A program made the translations under genes and the position numbers. A stretch of 64,000 nucleotides of DNA from Planctomycetota bacterium (GTDB lineage: Bacteria > Planctomycetota > B15-G4 > SIAN01), in the NCBI GenBank assembly GCA_028289345.1, contig JANQQL010000033.1, positions 186,001 through 250,000 of the forward strand. The letters are read 5' to 3'. Positions 24,844 to 33,765 of this stretch are shown here, in pieces; the stretch's first letter is position 1, and each line of letters begins with the position of its first letter. The notes beneath the pieces are model-generated. The model saw nothing but the letters and a program-made list of their open reading frames with translations. It did not search any database and had not been told where the DNA came from.

Positions 24844-27800
24844 GACTCAGCAAAATCGCCCTTTACGGCTTCAAGTCCTTCGCCAAACGCACCGAATTCG
24901 AGTTCGGCCGTGGCATCACCGGCATCGTCGGTCCCAACGGCTGTGGGAAGTCGAATCTGGTGGACGCGTTGCGCTGGGTCCTCGGAGAGCAGCGGCCAAC
25001 CTTGTTGCGCGGCGGACAGATGCCGGACCTCGTGTACCGGGGACACGGCGCCAAGGTGGATCACGCCGAAGTGTCCCTCATGTTCGACAACAGCGAGGGC
25101 ATCCACGAGGAGTACGAGGCCGAGATTGAGATCACCCGGCGCGTCTCGCGGGAGGGCCAGAGCGAGTACTCGATCAATCGCCGGCCAGTCCGTCTCAAGG
25201 ACGTTCGCGAGTTGCTGCTCGACACCGGGCTCGGTGTGGACGGGTACTCGTTCATGGGGCAGGGACGGATCGACGGCATCCTCAACGCAAGCCCACTCGA
25301 GCGGCGCATGCTGGTGGAAGAGGCGGCCGGCACCAGCCGCTACCGAGTGCGGCGCAAAGAAGCGTTGCGCAAGCTCGAGCGAACCGAACAAGACCTGGCC
25401 CGTGCGGGCGACATGTTGGCGGAGCTGGAGCGACAAGTCCGATCCTTGAAGATTCAGGCGGGCAAGGCACGCAACTACGTCGAGAAGCGTGCTCGGCTTC
25501 AGGTGCTCCTCGGGGTGGTGTACTCCCGCAAGCACTTGGAGATCCAGGCGGACCTGGCAGAGGTTCTCGCGCAGAAAGAAACCTTCGGCCAAGAGCTAGA
25601 GCTCGACCGGGCCAAGCTGAGCGAAGCAGAACGGCGAGCGGCGGACCGCGAGCGACAGGAGTCGGTGCTTGCGACCGAGGTCTCGGACGTGCGAACCTCG
25701 CTGGCGGAAAAGAAGGCCCGCAAAGAACACCTGATCACCCGCATCAGTGACCTCGAGGCGCGCGCCGAACAATCCCTTCAGGAACAGCAGGAAGGTCAAG
25801 AGCGCGCAGACCAGATGCGGGAGCAAGTCGAAGAGCTGAGCTCGCGACTGGAGGCGGTCGAGAAGGCGCTCCAGGAAATCGAAAGTTCGCTCGGAGAACG
25901 CCGCGCGGCTCGTCAAGAGGCGGCGGAAGCACTCGAAGAGCTGCGTCAGTCCGGGGCCGATCTGCAGCGGCGATTGCAAGAACTCGAGCAGGAGCTCCTC
26001 GACCTGGTCGAGGAACAGCAGCGGATTCGCAACGACATCACCGACTTGGAATCCGAGTCGCGGGCGTTGCTCAGCAGTCGGCGAAAGCTCGCCGAGCGTA
26101 GTGTGGAGTTGACCCGCTCTCTTGCCGAATACGCGGGCAGGCATCGTCGTGAGCTGCAGAAGACACGCACCGTGAGTCAGGAACGGGCGGCGTTGGAAGC
26201 CGAACTGTCCCAGGACGATGAGAGTTTGTCTGGTTACTACCAAGAACGGCAAACCTTGGGAGATCGAGCCCAGAAGCTGCAAGCCGCCGTGTCCGCGGAT
26301 CGATCCCGCTTGCAGGTGTTGGAGGAAGCGGTTGCGCGCCACGAAGGCGTGAATGACCAAGTGCGGGATCTGTTGCGTCGTGCCGAATCCTCGGAGCCCG
26401 GCCTGGGACAGATCGAGGGAATCCTCGCGGACATGATCGTGCCTTCGGTGGAAACGGCCCGCGCGGTCGAAGCGGCCCTCGGGCCGTGGGCCGAAGCTCT
26501 CGTCGTGCCTCATCGGGAAGCCGCGATCGAAGTGATGCAGGTGGTGCGCAAGGAAGGGTTGGACAAGGTCCGGGTGCTGAGCCGTCAGGAACTGATGAGG
26601 CATTCTCCGAGCAACGGTCACCGGTGCCGATTGCTCGAGGGAGCAAGAGCACGAGAGGGCTCCCGGGCATTGCTTGAGTCCTTGCTGCAACCCTTCGACT
26701 TGCTGCCGCCGGACGTGCCGATGGATTTGTGTTCGCCGCGCCCAGGCCGCTGCCTCGTTAGTCACGATGGCGAAGTGATGTTGACCTCGTTCGAAACGGT
26801 GAGCCGTGGCAAGTTTGAACACCTGGGATTGATCACCCGCCGCACCGAGTGCGAGCGACTGAATTCCCGGGTCGAGAAGCGGGAACGCGAGTCCGAAGCG
26901 TTGGCGGAAACTCTCGGGCTCTTGGCAGAGCGCATCTCTGAGCGGGAGGCCGATCGAGCGGAACGGGCCAAGCGACTCGAGTCTGTCGTTGAGAACGAAT
27001 CGGCACTCTTGCAGCGCCTGAGTGGGCTTCGGGATCGACTCGGCCTGCTGCGCGAAGAGCTGGTGCTCGATCAGCATGAGGTCGAAGAACTCGATCGACG
27101 CCGTCAATCCTTGCGCGCCGAGCGGCTTGCTCTCGAACCGCGGAAGGCACAGTTGGAGCAGCGGCGCGAAGAGGTCCATGAAGAGCGTCACTTGCACGAA
27201 GAACGCACGCGGAGCTTGGTCGAGGATCAGCGTCGAGGGGAAGAAAAGGTCAACGAGTACGACCTGGACGTGGCCCGACTCAAGGAGCGACGGGATGGTG
27301 CGCAGAGCTCTGTCGAGGAAGTGAAGGGGCGCCGTCGCGAGCGCGAAGAAGAGGCCCTCCACTTGGCCCGTCGTCTCAGCGAATGGAAGAGCCAGGAAGT
27401 TGCAGCCCGCGAGTCTGCCGCCGCCTCTCAAGAAGAGCTGCAGTTGCTAGGGACGGAGATCGAGCAAGGGGAGCGCGACCTGGAACAGCGTCGCGAGGCC
27501 CTTGACCAGTTCCGCGAGGAGTCCTCCGGTTTGCGTGAGGAACTTTCTCTCGGTCGACGGCGAGTCGAAGAAACCGGACAGAAGCTCCAGGAGCTACAAC
27601 TGCGTGAGCAAGAACGACGCCTGCATTGGGAGGGCGTTCAGGAGCGAGCCAAGGAAGACCTCGACTTCGACTTGGACCTGCTGTGTCGAATCGTCCAGGG
27701 AGAGGCGATCGAAGACGAACCCCTGCCGGAACTACCGATCGACACCGAGGAAGACGCGGAGTCGAGCAGCGAGCAAGCGGAAGAGAGGCAAAGCGGCAGC

Positions 27801-28667
27801 GAGTCGGAAACCGGGGTGACCGTGATCGCCGGGTCGGGACCGACTCAGAGTCCCGAGCCGACTGACAACCAGACCGAAGTCGTGGCCAGCAACGGAGTGG
27901 ATGCGGAGCAACGGCGTCGGATCGGGGAACGCAATGCTCTGAAAGGAGCGCTTGCGGAGGAGTCCACCCGCGAATTGCTCGAGGCTCCTTTGGAACCCCA
28001 GGAGCAGGAGGCCGAACAGCTTCGCAAGCAAGTGCAGCGCCTGGGCCCGGTCAATCTCGAAGCGATCCACGACTTGGAAGAAGTGGAAAGCCGTGCCACG
28101 TTCATGTCCCAGCAGCAGACGGATTTGACCGAGTCGCGCAAGCGCTTGCGGGTCATGATCGAGGACATCGATCGCGAATGTGCCGAGCGATTCCAAGAGA
28201 CCTACGTGGCGGTGCGGGATCATTTCCGGATTCTGTTCCGGCGCTTGTTCCGCGGTGGGCGCGCCGATCTGATCTTGGAAACGACCGAGGATCCCAGCGA
28301 TGCCGGGGTGGACATCGTGGCCGCTCCCCCCGGGAAAGAACCGCGATCGATTGCGGCGCTCTCCGGCGGCGAACGAACACTGACCGCCACGGCGCTCCTG
28401 TTTTCGTTGTTCTCCACGCGGCCATCGCCCTTCTGCGTACTCGACGAGGTCGATGCGGCTTTGGATGAAGCGAACATCGAACGCTTCACGGGCATGGTCA
28501 AGGACTTCCTGGAACGTACCCAGTTCGTCATCGTGACCCACTCCAAGCGGACCATGGCGGTGGCCGACGTCATCTATGGGGTGACGATGGAAGACAACGG
28601 GGTGTCTCAACCGATGGCGATCCGCTTCACAGACGAGCAAGCCGAAGAGAAGGGCGCGGGGGGGTGA
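24840..28667 (+). CDS. smc: Chromosome segregation protein SMC
   Basis: A 1275-residue SMC ATPase. Walker A is GPNGCGKS (31-38). Two long coiled coils flank a hinge (about 520-650, with GQIEGILADMIVPSVETARAVEAALGPWAEALVV). The C-terminal head carries the signature LSGGERTLTATALLFSLF (about 1173) and Walker B FCVLDEVDAALDEAN (about 1199). It dimerises, binds ScpA/ScpB and compacts and segregates the chromosome. Residues about 953-1025 interrupt the C-terminal coiled coil with an acidic, Ser/Glu/Pro-rich low-complexity stretch not usual in SMC. It starts inside the stop of the NrdD-like gene and overlaps the next gene (GTGA). Confidence 0.96.
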   Translation: MRLSKIALYGFKSFAKRTEFEFGRGITGIVGPNGCGKSNLVDALRWVLGEQRPTLLRGGQMPDLVYRGHGAKVDHAEVSLMFDNSEGIHEEYEAEIEITRRVSREGQSEYSINRRPVRLKDVRELLLDTGLGVDGYSFMGQGRIDGILNASPLERRMLVEEAAGTSRYRVRRKEALRKLERTEQDLARAGDMLAELERQVRSLKIQAGKARNYVEKRARLQVLLGVVYSRKHLEIQADLAEVLAQKETFGQELELDRAKLSEAERRAADRERQESVLATEVSDVRTSLAEKKARKEHLITRISDLEARAEQSLQEQQEGQERADQMREQVEELSSRLEAVEKALQEIESSLGERRAARQEAAEALEELRQSGADLQRRLQELEQELLDLVEEQQRIRNDITDLESESRALLSSRRKLAERSVELTRSLAEYAGRHRRELQKTRTVSQERAALEAELSQDDESLSGYYQERQTLGDRAQKLQAAVSADRSRLQVLEEAVARHEGVNDQVRDLLRRAESSEPGLGQIEGILADMIVPSVETARAVEAALGPWAEALVVPHREAAIEVMQVVRKEGLDKVRVLSRQELMRHSPSNGHRCRLLEGARAREGSRALLESLLQPFDLLPPDVPMDLCSPRPGRCLVSHDGEVMLTSFETVSRGKFEHLGLITRRTECERLNSRVEKRERESEALAETLGLLAERISEREADRAERAKRLESVVENESALLQRLSGLRDRLGLLREELVLDQHEVEELDRRRQSLRAERLALEPRKAQLEQRREEVHEERHLHEERTRSLVEDQRRGEEKVNEYDLDVARLKERRDGAQSSVEEVKGRRREREEEALHLARRLSEWKSQEVAARESAAASQEELQLLGTEIEQGERDLEQRREALDQFREESSGLREELSLGRRRVEETGQKLQELQLREQERRLHWEGVQERAKEDLDFDLDLLCRIVQGEAIEDEPLPELPIDTEEDAESSSEQAEERQSGSESETGVTVIAGSGPTQSPEPTDNQTEVVASNGVDAEQRRRIGERNALKGALAEESTRELLEAPLEPQEQEAEQLRKQVQRLGPVNLEAIHDLEEVESRATFMSQQQTDLTESRKRLRVMIEDIDRECAERFQETYVAVRDHFRILFRRLFRGGRADLILETTEDPSDAGVDIVAAPPGKEPRSIAALSGGERTLTATALLFSLFSTRPSPFCVLDEVDAALDEANIERFTGMVKDFLERTQFVIVTHSKRTMAVADVIYGVTMEDNGVSQPMAIRFTDEQAEEKGAGG

Positions 28668-29608
28668 GCCGAGGCCAAGCGTTCTTGTGGCGCCTGGAAT
28701 ACTTCGGCGTGAAGACGTTCTCCCTGTTCGTGCGTCTGTTGCCGGAGCGCTGGTGTCCCTGGTTCGGACGCCGACTGGGAGACCTGATTCACCTGGTGTT
28801 GCCGGGCAAAGTGCGCCTGGGAAGGGAAAACGTGGCCCAAGCGTTCGGCTGGGAACCCACCGACCCGCGAGCCGTCGCGACGATTCGGGAAAGCTTTCGG
28901 CACTTCGCGACGATTCCCTTCGAACTCATGAGATTGCGCCAGGCGCTGGCAACCACGCCTGCCGAACAACTCTTGAACTTGATTGGCCGTCCGCAACTCG
29001 ACGCCTGGCTGGCCCAAGGCAAGGGGGCGATCTTCGTTTCCGGTCACTTGGGGAACTGGGAAGTCATGGGAACCCTGGGACCGTACTTCGAATTGCCAAT
29101 CGTGACGGTGGGGCGTCCGGTGGAGAATCCCCTGGTCAACGGCTTCCTGAAGAAAGTGCGTAGCGAGTTTGGCCAAGTCTTGATCGACAAGAAGGGGGCG
29201 CCCCGGCAGATGGCCCGGGAGATCCGAAGCGGCGCCTGCCTGGCTCTCCTCCTGGACCAACACGCGGGACGGAGAGGAGTTCGGGTGGAGTTCTTCGGGC
29301 GCTCGGCATCGACGTTCCCGAGTGCGGCATTGTTCGCTCGTCGATTCGAAGTGCCGATCTTTCCGGTGGCCAGCTATCGGCAAGGTGGTTTCCAGCGCAT
29401 CCATGTCGAGATCGGCGATCCGATCCATGCCAACCCCGACCTGGATCAAGAGGAAGACTTGTATCGCATGACCCAGGAATGCGCCTGTCGGTTGGAGGAG
29501 ACCGTGCGCCGATTCCCGGATCAGTACCTGTGGTTCCATCGTCGTTGGCGTCCGGGAGGGACGGAGCCCCAGCCAGAATGGCTGGCGCGCTATGCTGGGG
29601 CGTCATGA
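28664..29608 (+). CDS. LpxL/HtrB-family lysophospholipid/lipid A acyltransferase
   Basis: A 314-residue protein of the lipid A late-acyltransferase family. The catalytic HX4E motif is SGHLGNWE (H128, E133), followed by family blocks VGRPVENPLVNGFLKKVR, ALLLDQHAGRRGVRVEFFG and PSAALFARRFEVPIFPVASYR. The C-terminus has QYLWFHRRWR. An N-terminal hydrophobic segment (about 15-50) should bind the inner membrane. The GTG start overlaps the smc stop by 4 bp. It most likely adds a secondary acyl chain to lipid A, and the heptose genes that follow support an LPS context. Confidence 0.88.
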   Translation: MSRGQAFLWRLEYFGVKTFSLFVRLLPERWCPWFGRRLGDLIHLVLPGKVRLGRENVAQAFGWEPTDPRAVATIRESFRHFATIPFELMRLRQALATTPAEQLLNLIGRPQLDAWLAQGKGAIFVSGHLGNWEVMGTLGPYFELPIVTVGRPVENPLVNGFLKKVRSEFGQVLIDKKGAPRQMAREIRSGACLALLLDQHAGRRGVRVEFFGRSASTFPSAALFARRFEVPIFPVASYRQGGFQRIHVEIGDPIHANPDLDQEEDLYRMTQECACRLEETVRRFPDQYLWFHRRWRPGGTEPQPEWLARYAGAS

Positions 29609-30558
29609 ACGATCTCGATCCAGTCCCTCTCGAGAAGCTCAAGACCTACGCTCTCGCCGATCGGCCGAGCCTGGTGTCCGAAGCGGAGTTCGCCACGCCG
29701 CGGTTGCCACCACCCGGCGCCGTGCAAGCGTTGCTCGAAACCATGCCGGACATCTACGGAGCCCGCAGCTTGCGACGATTGGCGGCGGCCCTGCGCGTGT
29801 CCCAGCAGTCCTCGGCCCCAATTCTGTGGGGAATGGGAGGGCACTTCCTGAAGGTCGGATTGACGCCTCTGCTGCGGGACTTGATGGATCGCGGATTCGT
29901 TCAGGGGGTGGCGCTCAACGGAGCGGGAGCAATCCACGACGTGGAACTCGCCATGATCGGTGCGACCAGCGAAGACGTGGCGGACTCCTTGAAAGACGGC
30001 TCGTTCGGCATGGCTCGAGAGACCGCCGATTTCGTGAACCATGCGGTCCGAAAAGGAGCCGCGAAGGGGCTCGGCTTCGGGGAGTCGGTGGGGACGGCCA
30101 TCCTCGACGCGTCGCTACCACATCGCCAGCTGTCCCTGTTCGCCGCCGCGGTGGAACGCGACTTGCCCGCCACAGTTCATGTCACCATGGGAGCCGACAT
30201 CGTCCACATGCACGCGTCGGCGGATGGTGCCGCCATCGGTCAGGCGAGCCTCCTGGATTTTCGACGCTTTGCCGGACTTGTCACGCAGATGCAAAAGGGC
30301 GCCTACTTGAACATTGGTTCCGCGGTGACCCTTCCCGAAGTGTTCTTGAAAGCCGTCTCCATTGCCAGAAATCTGGGCCACGAGCTCAATGAGTTCACGA
30401 CCGCCAATTTGGATCAGCTTCCTCACTATCGTCCACGGGTGAACGTCCTTCAGCGCCCCGCCGGAGGCCAGGCCTACGATCTGCGGGGTCACCACGAGAT
30501 TCTGATTCCGTTGCTTCGCTGGCTGGTTCTGGCAGAGGAACCCGAGGTGGTCGAATGA
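29605..30558 (+). CDS. Deoxyhypusine synthase-like family protein
   Basis: A 317-residue Rossmann-type protein. The run GMGGHFLKVGLTPLLRDLMDRG, VALNGAGAIHDVELAMIGATSEDV, GSFGMARETADF and NIGSAVTLPEVFLKAV resembles bacterial deoxyhypusine-synthase-like (DHS-like) proteins, with a conserved lysine in the last block. True deoxyhypusine synthase modifies eIF5A, which bacteria lack; some bacterial relatives make homospermidine. Substrate here is unknown. The ATG at 29605 overlaps the acyltransferase stop by 4 bp, and the stop overlaps hldE by 4 bp, so it is embedded in an LPS operon. Assignment rests on motif recall only. Confidence 0.6.
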   Translation: MNDLDPVPLEKLKTYALADRPSLVSEAEFATPRLPPPGAVQALLETMPDIYGARSLRRLAAALRVSQQSSAPILWGMGGHFLKVGLTPLLRDLMDRGFVQGVALNGAGAIHDVELAMIGATSEDVADSLKDGSFGMARETADFVNHAVRKGAAKGLGFGESVGTAILDASLPHRQLSLFAAAVERDLPATVHVTMGADIVHMHASADGAAIGQASLLDFRRFAGLVTQMQKGAYLNIGSAVTLPEVFLKAVSIARNLGHELNEFTTANLDQLPHYRPRVNVLQRPAGGQAYDLRGHHEILIPLLRWLVLAEEPEVVE

Positions 30559-32003
30559 TCGGCGCCGACCACGTGCGATCGTTCCGTCACTGCGCGGTGT
30601 TGGTCGTGGGCGACGTCATTCTCGATCGATACGTGACGGGCAACGCACCACGGATCTCGCCGGAAGCCCCGGTGCCGGTGGTCCATGTTCAAGAGGAAGA
30701 AGTGCGAGTCGGGGGAGCTGCCAACGTGGCGGCCAACCTGCATAGCTTGGAGGCCAAGCCGAAACTGATCGGAGTGATCGGCAAGGACGAAGCAGGCCGA
30801 CACTTGAAGGAAGAAGTGAAGAAGAGCGGGGTTGGCTCGGGCCTGCTGCGGATGGACGGGAACCGTCCCACGGTGCAGAAGACCAGGATCTTGGCCAGCC
30901 ACCAGCAAGTGCTTCGAGTCGATCGCGAAGATGTCCAGCCGTTGTCGCCGGAAGTGGAACGGCGAGTGTGTGAGCAAATCGCCAAGGCCGGAAATGCGGT
31001 GCCGACCATCGTGTTGTCGGACTACGGCAAAGGGGTGGTGACTCCCCGAGTGATTGAAGCGGCCTGCGCGACCGGTGCCGAAGTCTTAGTGGATCCGAAG
31101 GGGCGCGACTATCGGCGCTATCGCGGAGCCCATGGGATCACGCCGAACGCCAAAGAAGCGGAGCGGGCGAGCGGGGTTGATACGTCGACGCTCGATGGTT
31201 GCCGCGGGGCGGCGCGTCTGCTCTTGCGTCAAGGACGCTTCGAGGTGGTCATCATCACTCGCGGGGCCAGTGGCATCTACTATCGCACGCGTCGCGGCAA
31301 GGAAGGCCAAGTGCCGACTCGGGCGCGCAGCGTGTTCGATGTCACCGGCGCCGGCGATACGGTGATTGCCGTCTTGGCATTGGCGCGAGCCGCGGGACAG
31401 TCTTGGGGAGACGCGGTCGAAGTGGCCAACGCGGCGGCAGGGCTTGTGGTGGAACGACTGGGGGCTGCGAGACTCAGCCCCGCGGAGCTCGAGCGAGCAC
31501 TGCGTGGGGGATCCTCCTCCGTGTCCAAGGTGTCGCACCTGGCGGGTGCGGTGGTGGCCGCGGAACAGCTTCGCTCCCAGGGACGCAAGGTCGTACTGAC
31601 CAACGGATGCTTCGATCTGCTCCATGCCGGGCACGTCGAGTCCTTGGAATTTTGCCGCGCGCAAGGGGAGTTCTTGATGGTGGCGGTCAACGATGACCAG
31701 TCGGTGCGACGTCAGAAAGGGAGCCTCCGTCCGGTGCAGAGCTTGGAGTCGCGCATGCGCGTTCTTGCCGGTTTGGCGGCCGTCGACCTGGTCTTTTCCT
31801 TCGGCGAAGACACGCCGGAGAAGGTGGTCCGCCAAGTGTCTCCCGACATCCTGGTAAAGGGCGAAGACTGGAAGGACAAAGGGGTCGTGGGCAGGGAATG
31901 GGTCGAGAGTCGAGGTGGGCGTGTGGTGCTGGTGCCTTTGCTCAGCAATCACTCCACGACGCGGATCATCGAGCACATCCAGGCTCATTCGGCGGGGAGG
32001 TGA
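30555..32003 (+). CDS. hldE: Bifunctional heptose 7-phosphate kinase / heptose 1-phosphate adenylyltransferase
   Basis: A 482-residue two-domain enzyme. The N-terminal PfkB/ribokinase-type domain carries VGGAANVAANL and FDVTGAGDTVIAV (catalytic GAGD). The C-terminal nucleotidyltransferase domain (about 345-482) carries TNGCFDLLHAGHVESL with the HxGH motif. It phosphorylates D-glycero-D-manno-heptose 7-phosphate at C1 and activates it with a nucleotide, as a precursor of the LPS core. Start ATG overlaps the previous stop. Two separate partial paralogues follow immediately. Confidence 0.93.
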   Translation: MIGADHVRSFRHCAVLVVGDVILDRYVTGNAPRISPEAPVPVVHVQEEEVRVGGAANVAANLHSLEAKPKLIGVIGKDEAGRHLKEEVKKSGVGSGLLRMDGNRPTVQKTRILASHQQVLRVDREDVQPLSPEVERRVCEQIAKAGNAVPTIVLSDYGKGVVTPRVIEAACATGAEVLVDPKGRDYRRYRGAHGITPNAKEAERASGVDTSTLDGCRGAARLLLRQGRFEVVIITRGASGIYYRTRRGKEGQVPTRARSVFDVTGAGDTVIAVLALARAAGQSWGDAVEVANAAAGLVVERLGAARLSPAELERALRGGSSSVSKVSHLAGAVVAAEQLRSQGRKVVLTNGCFDLLHAGHVESLEFCRAQGEFLMVAVNDDQSVRRQKGSLRPVQSLESRMRVLAGLAAVDLVFSFGEDTPEKVVRQVSPDILVKGEDWKDKGVVGREWVESRGGRVVLVPLLSNHSTTRIIEHIQAHSAGR

Positions 32004-32006
32004 CGA

Positions 32007-32999
32007 GTGTCCTCCTTGGTCGACATTGTGGATCGATTTCGAGACCGGCGAGTCGGGGTGATCGGCGACCTGATCGCCGACGTCTACTTGTACGCCCGCC
32101 CCTCTCGATTGTCTCGCGAAGCGCCGATCATCGTGGTCGACTACGAGCGAGAAGAGACGATTCCTGGGGGAGCCGCAAATACGGTTCGCAATTTGGTCTC
32201 TCTTGGCGCTCGAGCCACGTTGCTCGGCGAGGTGGGCGATGACGCTCCGGGCCAGGCGGTCCTGAAGACCCTTCGGGAAGAAGGGGTGAATTGCGAGCGC
32301 GTGAATGTGGTGCCCGGCCGCGCTTCGGTGACCAAAACTCGGGTTCTTGCGGGAGAGGTGCATCGGACCAAGCAACAACTGTTTCGAATTGACCGCGATC
32401 CCCAGCCGGGTGCCCAAAGTGATGAAGCGGCAGTCGTGGCGGCGTTGCAAGCAGTGGACCACGAAGTCGAGGGGTGGATCGTCTCCGACTACGACTACGG
32501 ATTCCTGAATCCTCGGGCAATTGAGTGGCTGCGGAAGACCGCCGAGCGCAAGCCGGTTGTCGTCGATTCTCGTCACCGGATGGGCCTGTTCGGCGGCGTC
32601 AGCGTGCTGACGCCGAACGAAGAGGAGGCGGAAGAGGCGATCGGAATGCGAATCGCTGAGAAAGGCGATGCCGAGGCACTGGGGAGGGCCCTGCAAGAAA
32701 CCCTGAGGGTCGAGTCAGTCTTGCTCACCCGGGGGAAGCGGGGGATGATGCTGTTTCGGCGCGGGGAGCCAATGGTCTCGCTGCCGATCGTCGGTACCGA
32801 AGATGTCGTGGATGTCAGCGGAGCGGGGGATACCGTGGTCGCAGCGTTCACGATGGCGATGTTGGCGGGCGCGGTGCCGGTCCAGGCGGCTTGGATCGCC
32901 AACTGCACGGCGAGTGTCGTGGTCATGAAGCTCGGTGCATCGGCGTGTTCGCAGGATGAGCTGAGAGAGGTTTTGCTGGCGGAACAACCTGACGCTTGA
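32007..32999 (+). CDS. RfaE1/HldA-like heptose kinase (second copy)
   Basis: A 330-residue stand-alone PfkB-family kinase related to the first domain of HldE: IGDLIADVYLYARPSRLSREAP, PGGAANTVRNLVSLGA, LTPNEEEAEEA and DVSGAGDTVVAAFT with the catalytic aspartate. The GTG start lies 3 bp after the hldE stop. No nucleotidyltransferase domain is attached. It may prefer another phospho-sugar or act with the single-domain nucleotidyltransferase that follows. Confidence 0.88.
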   Translation: MSSLVDIVDRFRDRRVGVIGDLIADVYLYARPSRLSREAPIIVVDYEREETIPGGAANTVRNLVSLGARATLLGEVGDDAPGQAVLKTLREEGVNCERVNVVPGRASVTKTRVLAGEVHRTKQQLFRIDRDPQPGAQSDEAAVVAALQAVDHEVEGWIVSDYDYGFLNPRAIEWLRKTAERKPVVVDSRHRMGLFGGVSVLTPNEEEAEEAIGMRIAEKGDAEALGRALQETLRVESVLLTRGKRGMMLFRRGEPMVSLPIVGTEDVVDVSGAGDTVVAAFTMAMLAGAVPVQAAWIANCTASVVVMKLGASACSQDELREVLLAEQPDA

Positions 33000-33060
33000 A
33001 GCAGCAGGCCAGGAGGGACTGGCGAGGCGCTGCTTCCTGTCGGGAAAGAAAGGGGGAGCC

Positions 33061-33759
33061 ATGGGTAGGATCGTCCGAGATCACGACGAGCTGGCGAAGA
33101 TCCTGCGCGTCTTTCGCAATCAAGGCAAGTCGGTGGTCTTCACCAATGGCTGCTTCGATCTGCTTCACGTGGGACACATCCGCTGCCTGATCGACGCGGC
33201 GAGCCGCGGTCATTACTTGGTGGTGGGACTGAATTCCGATGCGGCGGTGCGCAGCCTCAAGGGGGACGATCGACCGCTGCAACCAGAAATGGAGCGAGCA
33301 GAGATCGTCAGCGCCATCGAAGGTGTGGACTACGTCACGATCTTCGAGGAAGACACCGCTGACAACGTCCTGCGCTCGTTGCGTCCAACCGCCGTCGCCA
33401 AGGGGCCCGAGTACAAACTCAAGGATTTGCCCGAGGCGGACACTCTGGCGGAGATCGGCGCGGAGCTGTTGAGCGTCGGGGATCCGAAGAGCCACTCGAC
33501 CAGTGAGCTCCTTGGCAAGATCCAAACCAAGAACTCTCGCAACGGTGCCAAGGCACGCAAGAGTGCTCCCGCGAAGAAGCCAAGCACCGCGAAGGCCAAG
33601 TCCAAGGCTTCCAGAAAGTCGACGACCAAGAAGGTCGCTGCAAAGAAGTCGGTGGTCAAGAAGGCGACCGGCAAGAAAGCTTCCAAGAAGTCGAGTGGCA
33701 AGAAGACCACGAGCAAGAAGGCGGGGAAGAAAGGGCCGGCGCGGCGGGCCACCGCATGA
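33061..33759 (+). CDS. Heptose-phosphate nucleotidyltransferase (RfaE2-like) with lysine-rich H1-like tail
   Basis: A 232-residue protein. Residues 1-150 form a cytidylyltransferase-fold domain like HldE domain II: VFTNGCFDLLHVGHIRCL with HxGH, VVGLNSDAAVRSLKG, and MERAEIVSAIEGVDYVTIF. Residues about 155-232 are a repetitive Lys/Ala/Ser/Thr tail with many KK pairs (KSTTKKVAAKKSVVKKA pattern), like bacterial histone-H1-type proteins. Such a tail on a sugar nucleotidyltransferase is unexpected; it may bind nucleic acid or polyanions. The ATG at 33061 is 61 bp after the kinase gene. Confidence 0.85.
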   Translation: MGRIVRDHDELAKILRVFRNQGKSVVFTNGCFDLLHVGHIRCLIDAASRGHYLVVGLNSDAAVRSLKGDDRPLQPEMERAEIVSAIEGVDYVTIFEEDTADNVLRSLRPTAVAKGPEYKLKDLPEADTLAEIGAELLSVGDPKSHSTSELLGKIQTKNSRNGAKARKSAPAKKPSTAKAKSKASRKSTTKKVAAKKSVVKKATGKKASKKSSGKKTTSKKAGKKGPARRATA

Positions 33760-33765
33760 GGATCC

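Noticed and set aside
25596..27431. Large open frame on the minus strand inside smc
   Set aside because: The smc frame carries the Walker A and B motifs and the coiled coils; the antisense frame has no recognisable domain and no ribosome site. Similar antisense frames occur over hldE, the Ser/Thr kinase and yidC.
33526..33759. Lysine-rich DNA repeat as a possible CRISPR or satellite array
   Set aside because: The repetition is codon-level (AAG AAG with Ala/Ser/Thr codons) in an open frame continuous with the enzyme domain, so it is a protein tail and not an array.
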